Positions 1 to 5,605 of a stretch of 5,605 nt of DNA are shown piece by piece. The notes below the pieces were generated by a model, which was not told the DNA's origin, did no database searches, and saw only the letters and a list, made by a program, of their open reading frames with translations. Source of the stretch: WLMZ01 sp039920665. Its GTDB lineage: Bacteria > Actinomycetota > Acidimicrobiia > Acidimicrobiales > Ilumatobacteraceae. The position numbers were made by a program, and so were the translations under genes. The stretch lies in assembly GCA_039920665.1 (NCBI GenBank), contig JBDSDH010000215.1, forward strand, positions 1-5,605. Reading direction: 5' to 3'. Numbering within the stretch: the stretch's first letter is position 1; the number at the start of each line of letters is the position of its first letter.

Positions 1-270
1 GCCGGGGTCGAGCGCCGAATCCGTGGGCTCACCATCGACGGGCCGTCGGTACCGCTCGTGCGCACCTTCTGGCCACTTCACTCGAACAGTGGCGCGGTCG
101 GACAGGTCACGTCGGCCACCTGGTCGCCCCGTCTCGGTGCCAACGTCGCAATCGGGATGGTCGACTCCGCCCACACCGCCGCAGGCACCCGCCTCACCAT
201 CGACATCGACGGAGAGAGCCGCCAAGCGGAAGTTTGCGATCTCCCGTTCCCCGGATCGTCTCAGCGTTGA
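1..270 (+). CDS. GcvT-family aminomethyltransferase, C-terminal part; DMSP demethylase (DmdA)-like; 5' end outside window
   Basis: Only the last 89 codons are visible. The frame is open from base 1 and ends at TGA 268-270. The visible part is the C-terminal beta-barrel domain of the GcvT/T-protein family: an 'RRIRGLTIDG' strand, then 'GQVTSATWSPRLGANVAIGMVD', in which 'VTS...SPxLxxNxxxxxV' is the family hallmark, then 'GTRLTIDIDGE' and the closing 'AEVCDLPF'. Family members transfer a one-carbon group to tetrahydrofolate (glycine cleavage T protein, sarcosine/dimethylglycine dehydrogenase C-termini, DmdA). The 'IRGL.IDG' opening and the 'GQ(V/I)TS..(W/F)SPRL..N' pattern resemble DmdA, which demethylates dimethylsulfoniopropionate to methylmercaptopropionate in the cytoplasm. 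The DmdD-like gene 45 bases downstream on the same strand supports this. The folate-binding and catalytic N-terminal region lies outside the window, so the substrate is not proven. Family membership is secure; DmdA is inference. The GTG at 58-60 is internal, not a start. Confidence 0.85.
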   Translation, partial: AGVERRIRGLTIDGPSVPLVRTFWPLHSNSGAVGQVTSATWSPRLGANVAIGMVDSAHTAAGTRLTIDIDGESRQAEVCDLPFPGSSQR

Positions 271-305
271 GGAACGGTCCACCCTGCGATGAGCAACCAA
301 GACAC

Positions 306-310
306 GAGGA
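306..310 (+). promoter_or_regulatory. Shine-Dalgarno site that decides the hydratase start
   Basis: GAGGA lies five bases before the ATG at 316. The alternative in-frame ATG at 289 has only a GAGG at 269-272, sixteen bases away, which is too far for good initiation. This favours the 316 start. Confidence 0.6.
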
Positions 311-315
311 CAGGC

Positions 316-1110
316 ATGCAGAACTTCGAACCGAACAACCTCGAGATCGACCGCCACGACGACGGCGTCTGGGTTGTCAGATTGAATCGACCGGACAAGC
401 GCAACGCGCTGAACGAGGAAACGATCGAGGAACTGGTGACGCTGTTCTCCGGGGCGATGCGAGACGGTGCACGAGCGATCGTGCTCGCTGCTGAAGGCCC
501 GCACTTCTGCGCTGGGCTCGATCTCGTCGAACATCATCAGGCCGACCGCAGCCCGGCGGATTTCTGGCAGTTGTGCCTGCGCTGGCACGAGGCGTTCAAC
601 AAGATGGAGTACGGCGGCGTGCCGATCATCGCCGCCCTCAAGGGTGCGGTCGTCGGTGGCGGTCTGGAACTCGCGAGTGCCGCCCACATCCGAGTCGCTG
701 ACGCCACCACCTACTTCGCACTCCCCGAAGGCCAACGCGGCCTGTTCACCGGCGGCGGGGCGACGATCCGCGTCGCCGACCTGGTCGGCAAGGCCCGGAT
801 GATCGACATGATGCTGACCGGCCGCGTCTACCAGGGCCAGGAGGCCGTCGATCTCGGCCTGGCCCAATACCTGGTCGAGGGGTCGAGCTTCGACCGTGCG
901 CTGGAACTGGCCCAGATGGCAGCGCACAACCTGCCGCTGACGAACTTCGCGATCTGCTCCGCGATCAGCCACATGCAGAACATGTCAGCGTTCGATGCCG
1001 CCTTTGCCGAAGCGTGCGTCGCCGGGGTGGTCAACACCCAGCCAGCCGCTCGCAGCCGGTTGGAGGCTTTCGCCAACAAGACCGCACCGCGCGTCCGGCC
1101 GAACGGCTGA
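316..1110 (+). CDS. Crotonase-superfamily enoyl-CoA hydratase, methylthioacryloyl-CoA hydratase (DmdD)-like
   Basis: This 264-residue protein has normal length for a single-domain crotonase. It has the N-terminal 'V.RLNRPDKRNALN' motif (about residues 20-33) and two oxyanion-hole segments, 'HFCAGLDL' (63-70) and 'GAVVGGGLELA' (110-120). Glu118 and Glu138 (in 'LPEG') stand 20 residues apart, as do the two acid catalysts of enoyl-CoA hydratase (Glu144 and Glu164 in the rat enzyme). It should therefore be a true hydratase adding water to a 2-enoyl-CoA in the cytoplasm. Several details recall DmdD, which hydrates 3-methylthioacryloyl-CoA in DMSP demethylation: 'GGGLELA.AAHIRVA', 'YFALPEGQRG', 'DMMLTGRVY', 'NLPLTNFA' and a C-terminal 'AF.NKTA.RVRP'. 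The DmdA-like gene just upstream fits. A longer form from ATG 289 would add nine residues but has poor SD spacing. The alternative is a generic enoyl-CoA hydratase of fatty or aromatic acid catabolism. The fold is very sure; the substrate is moderately supported. Confidence 0.9.
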   Translation: MQNFEPNNLEIDRHDDGVWVVRLNRPDKRNALNEETIEELVTLFSGAMRDGARAIVLAAEGPHFCAGLDLVEHHQADRSPADFWQLCLRWHEAFNKMEYGGVPIIAALKGAVVGGGLELASAAHIRVADATTYFALPEGQRGLFTGGGATIRVADLVGKARMIDMMLTGRVYQGQEAVDLGLAQYLVEGSSFDRALELAQMAAHNLPLTNFAICSAISHMQNMSAFDAAFAEACVAGVVNTQPAARSRLEAFANKTAPRVRPNG

Positions 1111-1122
1111 GAGGCCCGGCCA

Positions 1123-1141
1123 TCACGACGTCACGTCGCGA
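1123..1141. terminator. Weak imperfect hairpin between convergent genes (possible bidirectional terminator)
   Basis: The 55-base gap between the convergent stops (1111-1165) holds a short stem. Bases 1126-1129 (CGAC) pair with 1135-1138 (GTCG) around a five-base loop. After one mismatch, TC at 1123-1124 pairs with GA at 1140-1141. No T-run follows on either strand, so this is not a classical intrinsic terminator. Its position at a convergent junction is the main argument for it. Nothing else was recognised in the gap. Confidence 0.2.
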
Positions 1142-1165
1142 CGGCAACCGCGTGTGTCGGCGGGT

Positions 1166-1858
1166 TCAGCCAGCTTTGAGAATGCCGTCGGAGATGTGCA
1201 CGCTGCGATCGCAGAACTCGGTGATCCGTTCGTCGTGGGTCACGACGATCGCGGCGGTGCCGCGCGACTTCATCTCCGAGCGGATCAGGTCCATCACCTG
1301 ACGTCCGGTCGTGGAGTCCAGCGCCGACGTCGGCTCATCGAGCAGGACCAACTTCGGCTCGTTCATCAGCGCTCGCCCGATCGCCACCCGCTGGCGCTGG
1401 CCTCCGGAAAGCTGCGCCGGGAACTGCTTGCGCTGTTCGCTCAGACCGAGATCTTCGAGCAGTTGATCGGCTCGAGTGCGTGCTGCTGCGCCGGTACGCC
1501 GACCCATCTCGTCGACCACGAGTAGGTTTTCGCGGGCAGTCAGGAACGGCACCAGGTTGACCGCTTGGAACACGAAGCCGATCATGGTCTGACGGAAGGT
1601 GGTCAGCTCACGCTCGCGATAGTCGGTGATGTCTTCCCCGCCGACGATCACGGTGCCCGAGGTCGATGCGAGGATGCCGCCGGCAATCGAGCACAGGGTG
1701 GTCTTGCCCGAACCGGACGGCCCGACCAGCGCAACGATCTCATTGGCGCCGATGGTGAGCGCAGCGTGATCGAGGGCGACGACCTCGCCACCGTTGCCTG
1801 TTTGGTACACCTTGCGGATGTCGACCATCTCGAGCGCGTTGGGCGCGGACTGGTTCAT
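1166..1858 (-). CDS. ABC transporter ATPase, MacB/LolD/DevA type
   Basis: This 230-residue stand-alone nucleotide-binding subunit is the usual length for the LolD/DevA/MacB-NBD group. All motifs are intact: Walker A 'GPSGSGKT' (46-53), Q-loop Gln98 in 'GFVFQAVNLVPFLTARENL', signature 'LSGGQ' (150-154), Walker B 'LVLLDE' (170-175) with catalytic Glu175, D-loop 'SALD' (178-181) and switch His208. 'FVFQ..NL.P.LTA.EN' is typical of ATPases that pair with FtsX-type permeases. It should energise the two permeases encoded immediately upstream. The start at ATG 1856-1858 is preferred because it forms an ATGA overlap with the permease stop and has GGGAG (1865-1869 on the complement) six bases ahead. 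The frame stays open much further upstream, but that stretch lies inside the permease gene in another frame and is not protein-like. It is the last gene of the operon. The substrate is unknown. Confidence 0.93.
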   Translation of the reverse strand: MNQSAPNALEMVDIRKVYQTGNGGEVVALDHAALTIGANEIVALVGPSGSGKTTLCSIAGGILASTSGTVIVGGEDITDYRERELTTFRQTMIGFVFQAVNLVPFLTARENLLVVDEMGRRTGAAARTRADQLLEDLGLSEQRKQFPAQLSGGQRQRVAIGRALMNEPKLVLLDEPTSALDSTTGRQVMDLIRSEMKSRGTAAIVVTHDERITEFCDRSVHISDGILKAG

Positions 1859-2964
1859 TGGGCACTCCCGAGAGCAGAGGCTGGGTCCACCTTGAGGACC
1901 CTGCGAAGTGAAAAGGCGCAGCCGAGCACAGCCGCCAACAACAGCACACCGACGCTCGTCGACACGCGCGAGGTGCTGACGTAGAGCGGCACGGTGCCCG
2001 GCGGGATCAGCGCCTCGATGGCGTACACGAGTGCAGCGGCGATCGCCGATGCGATCAGGGCGACGATGGCCGCTTGCACGACGAGCCCGGCGAAGATCGT
2101 CGACGAGCGGGCGCCGATTGCTTTGAGGACGCCGTACAGCGCAACCCGCTCGACGGTGAGCAACGCGAAGAACAGTGCGATCACGACCAGCGCGATCAGG
2201 ACGGTGACGCCGATGATCTGATTGAAGGTGCTCTGCTGCTCGCTGACCCCGGGGGTCGCTGCAGCGGCCGCCGCAACGGTGAGCGACTTCGTTGCACCGT
2301 CGGTGGCGTTGTCGATCGCCGCAGCAAGTGCCGACGGGCTGCCGTTGCCACGCACGACGAGCGCCTGGAACACGCCATCGGCGAGCTGTGCGGCCGGTCG
2401 GTTGGCGGCGAGCACCTCGCGCCAGGTCTGCGGAGATGTCCACAAACCTCCCTGTCCCGAGTAGGCCGTGTCGGACACGAAGCCGATGACCGTGATGGGC
2501 GAACGTGCTGGGCCGACCAACAGTTCCATGCCCTGCTCGACCCCGTTGGCCTTGAGCACCTCGTCGGCGTATGCCTGGCCGGGCGGCGGCGCGTCCGGTA
2601 CGCCACGTGGGGAGATCTCGTAGCCGAACAGGGCGACGCCGGCCAGATCGCGAGGACCGTTGCCCGGAACGCGGGCACCGAGTTGAACGATCCCGATCCC
2701 ACCCGTTGCGGTCACGCGATCGACAGCGGACACCAGCGCCCGCAGGTCCGGGTCGATCCGACTCCGCAGGAACGACGACTGGGCGGCCCCGGAATACACC
2801 AGGACGTCACCGTTCTGGGCGCGGACAGCGCCAGTTGCGTTGCGGGTGAGTCCGTCGAGCAGGCCGCCGAGGAACATCAGCAACACTGCGATCAGGGTGA
2901 GCACGACGGTGGCCATCACGAACCGACCCGGTCGGCGGACGAGCTCGCGCAGGGCCAGCTTCAT
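1855..2964 (-). CDS. FtsX/DevC-type ABC transporter permease (second of a tandem pair)
   Basis: This 369-residue membrane protein has the 1+3 topology of the MacB/FtsX/DevC permeases. TM1 lies at about residues 14-34, followed by an extracytoplasmic domain of about 210 residues (35-245). TM2 (about 249-270), TM3 (about 289-318) and TM4 (about 334-354) form the C-terminal FtsX domain. Family signatures are 'GVLKAIGAR' after TM2 and the terminal 'RRVLKVDPASAL'. The N-terminus 'MKLALRELVRRPGRF' is the usual basic cytoplasmic start. It resembles the upstream permease in topology, ends and a shared 'TPGVS' motif before TM2, so the two probably form a heterodimer. The start at ATG 2962-2964 overlaps the preceding stop as ATGA and has GGAG (2972-2975 on the complement) seven bases ahead. 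Its own stop overlaps the ATPase start in the same way. Family members move lipids, peptides or small molecules outward, or do mechanical work on the envelope. The substrate cannot be read here. Confidence 0.9.
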   Translation of the reverse strand: MKLALRELVRRPGRFVMATVVLTLIAVLLMFLGGLLDGLTRNATGAVRAQNGDVLVYSGAAQSSFLRSRIDPDLRALVSAVDRVTATGGIGIVQLGARVPGNGPRDLAGVALFGYEISPRGVPDAPPPGQAYADEVLKANGVEQGMELLVGPARSPITVIGFVSDTAYSGQGGLWTSPQTWREVLAANRPAAQLADGVFQALVVRGNGSPSALAAAIDNATDGATKSLTVAAAAAATPGVSEQQSTFNQIIGVTVLIALVVIALFFALLTVERVALYGVLKAIGARSSTIFAGLVVQAAIVALIASAIAAALVYAIEALIPPGTVPLYVSTSRVSTSVGVLLLAAVLGCAFSLRRVLKVDPASALGSAQ

Positions 2965-4082
2965 CGCTGCACTCCAGCGCCTGTGGTCGCCTCGATCGGG
3001 TCGATCTTGAGCACCCGCTGGGCGGCGACGAGCGAACTCGCGACCCCCAGCACCAGCAGCACGATCCACCAGGTGATGACGGCGCGGGTCTCGAATTGGA
3101 GCGGGATCGAACCGAGCCGCTGCTGCGAAACCGGGACATACAACAGCGTTCCGATCGACAAGCCCGCGACCAGAATCATCAACGCCTGAAGGACCAGTCC
3201 CGACACCAGCCGTTTCGCTGGAGCACCAATGGCCCGCAGCAACGTGAGGGCGCCGGCTTTTTGGAACGTGGCGATCAGGAAGAACAGGCCCGTCACACAG
3301 GGCACCACGAGGCCGTAGAGCAGGAAGATCAGGGTGAACGAGGTCTCCACCTGACTGACCCCCGGCGTCTCTGCCGCGGCTGCAGACTTCGTCAGCGCAT
3401 CGAACTGGTCCGACACGGCGTTCACGCGATCAGCGAGTTCCTGCGCGCTCACCTCATCCATCGGGCGCAGAGCGATCACGTTCGGGAGCGGTTCGCCGGC
3501 GTCCGGGTTTCTTGATTTGACCGCATCGAGGTACGTGTCGTACTCGGTGAACAGCGCAGGCGCTGCGCTCAACTGAGCGTTCGCGGCGAGGCCGACGATC
3601 GTGATCGTGTAGTTGCCGGGCAGGATCGTGACCTCGTCGCCGATGCCGAACCCGATGTCCGCGTCGGCATCACTGGCGACCGCCTCGCCGGCGGCATTGG
3701 CCTGGCGACCCTCGGTCAACGTCGTTGGACCGCCGAGGTCGACGATGTCGTAACCAATCACCGATGCCTGCACGATCGTGTCATCGGCCATCACGCTGAA
3801 CGTGCCCTGCGAGAACCGCCCGGCTTCGGCCACGCCGTCGACACCGCGAATCTGGGCCTCGGCATCCGGTGTCGTGACGCTGGCCTGGATCACCCGCTGG
3901 CCGTCGACGCTGTACACGAGCACCGGCGCACTCTGGTTGCGGATCGCCCCGACGAAGGACGTCACGAGCCCACCCTGCAGCGACTGTTGGAACAGGATCA
4001 GAAAGACCAACAACGCAATGGCAGCGATGAGCAGTGCGAACCGAGCTTTCGCTCGTCTGATCTCTCGTATCGCAAGAAACAT
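2961..4082 (-). CDS. FtsX/DevC-type ABC transporter permease (first of a tandem pair)
   Basis: This 373-residue protein starts 'MFLAIREIRRAKARF'. It has TM1 at about 13-32, an extracytoplasmic domain at about 34-246, then TM2 (about 248-272), TM3 (about 292-317) and TM4 (about 334-355). The FtsX-domain marks are 'LLRAIGAPAKRLVSGLVLQA' after TM2 and 'RVLKIDPIEAT' near the end. The extracytoplasmic domain has the MacB-like core feel ('GRFSQGTF', 'GFGIGDEVTI', 'TIVGLAA') seen in DevC-type permeases. No separate signal peptide is needed, since TM1 serves as the anchor. It is the first gene of a three-gene permease-permease-ATPase cluster and is joined to the next gene by ATGA. ATG 4080-4082 is used; the only SD is a weak AGGT six bases ahead. 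An 8-base arm of an inverted repeat ends directly at this ATG. The 54-base same-strand gap to the amino acid ATPase allows read-through transcription. The substrate is unknown. Confidence 0.9.
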   Translation of the reverse strand: MFLAIREIRRAKARFALLIAAIALLVFLILFQQSLQGGLVTSFVGAIRNQSAPVLVYSVDGQRVIQASVTTPDAEAQIRGVDGVAEAGRFSQGTFSVMADDTIVQASVIGYDIVDLGGPTTLTEGRQANAAGEAVASDADADIGFGIGDEVTILPGNYTITIVGLAANAQLSAAPALFTEYDTYLDAVKSRNPDAGEPLPNVIALRPMDEVSAQELADRVNAVSDQFDALTKSAAAAETPGVSQVETSFTLIFLLYGLVVPCVTGLFFLIATFQKAGALTLLRAIGAPAKRLVSGLVLQALMILVAGLSIGTLLYVPVSQQRLGSIPLQFETRAVITWWIVLLVLGVASSLVAAQRVLKIDPIEATTGAGVQR

Positions 4083-4136
4083 GGTCGGACCTGTCTACCA
4101 GCAGCGCGCTCCGGTGCGTCCGACCGATGCGTCGGT
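4083..4136 (-). promoter_or_regulatory. Spacer with overlapping, mutually exclusive inverted repeats before the FtsX operon
   Basis: This is the only sizeable gap inside the - strand block. GGTCGGAC at 4083-4090 is a perfect 8-base inverted repeat of GTCCGACC at 4118-4125, with a 27-base loop between. In the - strand transcript the last arm ends directly against the AUG at 4082 and takes in part of the weak SD (4089-4092). A second hairpin, ACCGA 4123-4127 with TCGGT 4132-4136 around a 4-base loop, sits just after the upstream stop and shares bases 4123-4125 with the first. The two cannot form fully together. It could be a weak terminator for the amino acid genes, a translation-control element, or chance in GC-rich DNA. 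No T-run follows either stem, and no -10/-35 pair was recognised. Confidence 0.35.
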
Positions 4137-5003
4137 TCAGAGGATCTGGGACAGGAACAGCTTGGTTCGTTCCTCACGCGGGTTGGTGAAGAAGTGCTCG
4201 GGCGTGCCGACCTCGACGATCGAGCCCTGCGCCATGAACACGACGCGATCGGCGACCTCGCGAGCGAAGTTCATCTCGTGGGTCACGACGATCATCGTCA
4301 TGCCCTCGGTCGCGAGATCTTTCATCGTGTCGAGCACTTCGTTGATCATCTCGGGATCGAGTGCTGATGTCGGTTCGTCGAACAGCATGACCTTGGGCTT
4401 CATTGCCAGGGCGCGAGCGATGGCGACGCGTTGCTGCTGACCGCCGGACAGTTGGCGAGGGTACTTGTGGGCCTGTTCGGGAATCTTGACCTGTTCGAGC
4501 AACTCCATCCCGAGCGCCGTCGCCTCGCGCTTGGGCATCCGGCGGACCTGTCGTGGAGCAAGCGTGATGTTGTCGATGACGCTGAGGTGGGGGAACAGGT
4601 TGAACTGTTGGAACACCATCCCGGTCTCGCGGCGGATCTCTTGGATGTTGCGGATGTCATCGGAGAGTTCGGTGCCACCGACGATGATCCGGCCCTCGTC
4701 GTGTTGCTCGAGTCGGTTGATGCAGCGGATGAGCGTGCTCTTACCGGAGCCAGATGGCCCGATCACGACAACAACCTCTTGACGGCCGACGCGCAGGTTC
4801 ACGTCATTGAGGGCCGTGAAGTCGCCGAACCGTTTGACGACGTGCTTGAGCGTGATGATCACCTCGCGGTCACCGACCATGGCCGTCGCGTCAGCATCGA
4901 CCTCGTTGTCGCTCCCGCCGATGACGCTGTCGTTGGCGCTGCTGTTGCCGTTGTCTTGATCGTTGTCGTGGCCGTCGTTTGCGGCCGATGTCGGAGTGCT
5001 CAT
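4137..5003 (-). CDS. Polar amino acid ABC transporter ATPase (GlnQ/HisP family)
   Basis: This 288-residue protein is the cytoplasmic ATPase of a PAAT-family uptake system. Its motifs are Walker A 'GPSGSGKST' (82-90), Q-loop Gln132 in 'GMVFQQFNLFPHLSVIDN', signature 'LSGGQ' (185-189), Walker B 'VMLFDE' (205-210) and switch His242. 'RCINRLE', 'FQQFNLFPH', and 'THEMNFAREVADRVVFM' are diagnostic of GlnQ/HisP/ArtP-type ATPases. The protein is longer than the usual 240-250 residues because of about 41 extra N-terminal residues, rich in Asp (8) and Asn (6) and with no Lys or Arg. The start at ATG 5001-5003 is chosen because it forms TGATG with the permease stop. GGGGG lies ten bases ahead. An internal ATG at 4878-4880 (residue 42) would give the usual length but shows no SD. 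The permease gene directly upstream is its partner. The exact amino acid is not readable. Confidence 0.93.
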   Translation of the reverse strand: MSTPTSAANDGHDNDQDNGNSSANDSVIGGSDNEVDADATAMVGDREVIITLKHVVKRFGDFTALNDVNLRVGRQEVVVVIGPSGSGKSTLIRCINRLEQHDEGRIIVGGTELSDDIRNIQEIRRETGMVFQQFNLFPHLSVIDNITLAPRQVRRMPKREATALGMELLEQVKIPEQAHKYPRQLSGGQQQRVAIARALAMKPKVMLFDEPTSALDPEMINEVLDTMKDLATEGMTMIVVTHEMNFAREVADRVVFMAQGSIVEVGTPEHFFTNPREERTKLFLSQIL

Positions 5004-5605
5004 CAGGTGCCGACCCCCAGTTTCTTCTCGAGTCGCTGGCTCTCGCGCGACATGGTGTAGGAACCGACCCAGAACAGCAGCGCCACGAACGCCAATGACT
5101 CGACGTCCAGTCGCTGCCCTGCGAACTCGGGTTGCTTGGTGATCGTGCGACCGACATCGAGCAGATCGAACACGCCCATTGCGGTCCCGGCCAGGGTGAC
5201 GTCCTTGAAGAGGCTGATGAACTGTCCGATCTGGGCCGGAATCACGTTCCGCAGAGCTTGCGGGAGGGTGATCAGCAATGTCGTCCTGGCCGGTGACAGA
5301 CCGAGTGCCTTGGCCGCTTCATCCTGTCCTGGGGGCACGGACTGGAGTCCGCCACGGACGATCTCGGCGATGTATGCCGCGGTGAACAACGTGAACACAA
5401 TGATGGCCCGCACGACGACACCGGGAGCGATCGATCTCGGAACGAAGAACTCGAGCGCATTGTTCGCAAGTAACAACAGCACGAACAGCGGGGATCCACG
5501 GAAGATCTCGATGTAGGCGGTACTCGATGCCTTGAGCAGTGGCAGCTTCGAAGCTCGGCCGAGAGCGAGCAGCACCCCCAACGGGAAACACATCACGATC
5601 GCGGC
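5003..5605 (-). CDS. Polar amino acid ABC transporter permease (HisM/GlnP family), N-terminus outside window
   Basis: The last 200 residues are visible. The frame stays open to the right edge ('AAIVMCFPLG...'), so the GTG and ATG near 5591-5596 are probably internal. The protein has the BPD_transp_1 inner-membrane fold. A partial membrane segment is followed by 'YIEIFRGSPLFVLLLL' (about 31-46), the PAAT-type 'E.FRG(T/S)PL' mark, then a helix at about 63-83 and 'EIVRGGLQSVPPGQDEAAKA' (81-100). The EAA loop runs from about 95 to 115 ('EAAKALGLS' to 'ITLPQA') and couples to the ATPase. 'IGQFISLFKDVTLAG' (126-140) matches the family's 'LKDTSL' region, with Val in place of the usual Ser. A last membrane segment lies at about 170-185, followed by a charged tail. 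Its stop TGA (5003-5005) shares one base with the ATPase start, so translation is coupled. It would pair with itself or a second permease, and with a substrate-binding protein not in the window. Confidence 0.93.
   Translation of the reverse strand, partial: AAIVMCFPLGVLLALGRASKLPLLKASSTAYIEIFRGSPLFVLLLLANNALEFFVPRSIAPGVVVRAIIVFTLFTAAYIAEIVRGGLQSVPPGQDEAAKALGLSPARTTLLITLPQALRNVIPAQIGQFISLFKDVTLAGTAMGVFDLLDVGRTITKQPEFAGQRLDVESLAFVALLFWVGSYTMSRESQRLEKKLGVGT

Noticed and set aside
23..292. An 89-codon + strand open frame starting at 23.
   Set aside because: It overlaps the GcvT-family C-terminus in a different frame and is Arg/Ser/Pro-rich, typical of a shifted frame.
1111..1165. A strong intrinsic terminator or small RNA in the convergent gap.
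   Set aside because: Only a weak imperfect stem without a T-run is present, and there is no promoter-like sequence, so a strong call cannot be supported.
1233..1250. An exact 18-base match with 4276-4293, a possible dispersed repeat.
   Set aside because: Both copies encode the conserved switch-histidine segment (IVVTH) of the two ABC ATPases, so the match comes from protein homology and shared codon use, not a mobile or regulatory repeat.
1859..2443. The open frame of the ATPase extends about 195 codons upstream, which could suggest a fused N-terminal domain.
   Set aside because: This stretch overlaps the second permease in another frame. Its translation is Arg-rich and low-complexity like a shadow frame, and the ATG at 1858 has both a good SD and an ATGA overlap.
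2074..3189. A 371-codon open frame on the + strand opposite the two permeases.
   Set aside because: It lies antisense to two well-supported membrane proteins. Its product is rich in Arg, His, Asp and Gln with no recognisable motif, as expected for the complement of high-GC coding DNA.
3778..4440. A 220-codon + strand open frame opposite the first permease and the amino acid ATPase, spanning the spacer.
   Set aside because: It is antisense to conserved genes, with no motif and no convincing start context. It crosses two real genes and their gap.

Overview
The window is high-GC and densely coded, with almost no intergenic DNA. It looks like chromosomal sequence of an actinobacterium-like organism. 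A marine or freshwater Acidimicrobiia relative would fit the gene content, but that placement is inference from composition and gene types, not proof. There is no sign of phage, insertion sequences, CRISPR or RNA genes.

Layout. Two genes on the + strand occupy the left fifth. The first is the 3' end of a GcvT/aminomethyltransferase-family enzyme that resembles the DMSP demethylase DmdA (1-270). The second is a complete crotonase-superfamily hydratase that resembles the methylthioacryloyl-CoA hydratase DmdD (316-1110). They face a - strand block across a 55-base convergent gap. Reading 5' to 3' on the - strand, that block has two parts. First comes a polar amino acid uptake module: a membrane permease cut by the right edge (5003-5605) and its ATPase (4137-5003). 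After 54 bases comes a three-gene ABC module of the FtsX/MacB/DevC type: permease (2961-4082), permease (1855-2964) and ATPase (1166-1858).

How the genes may work together. The + strand pair could carry out the first and fourth steps of DMSP demethylation (demethylation, then hydration of methylthioacryloyl-CoA). The intermediate ligase and dehydrogenase, DmdB and DmdC, are not in view. The amino acid module would import a polar amino acid, with its solute-binding protein outside the window. The three-gene module is tightly coupled: both internal junctions are ATGA overlaps with good Shine-Dalgarno sequences. It encodes a heteromeric FtsX-type transporter of unknown substrate, with no membrane-fusion partner in view. 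The 54-base spacer between the two transporters contains overlapping inverted repeats ending right at a start codon, and is the most interesting non-coding feature.

Limits. Family assignments come from motifs and remembered family features, not from searches. The substrates of both transporters cannot be read from the sequence. Apart from the possible dmdA-dmdD pairing and the spacer structure, the region looks fairly ordinary.
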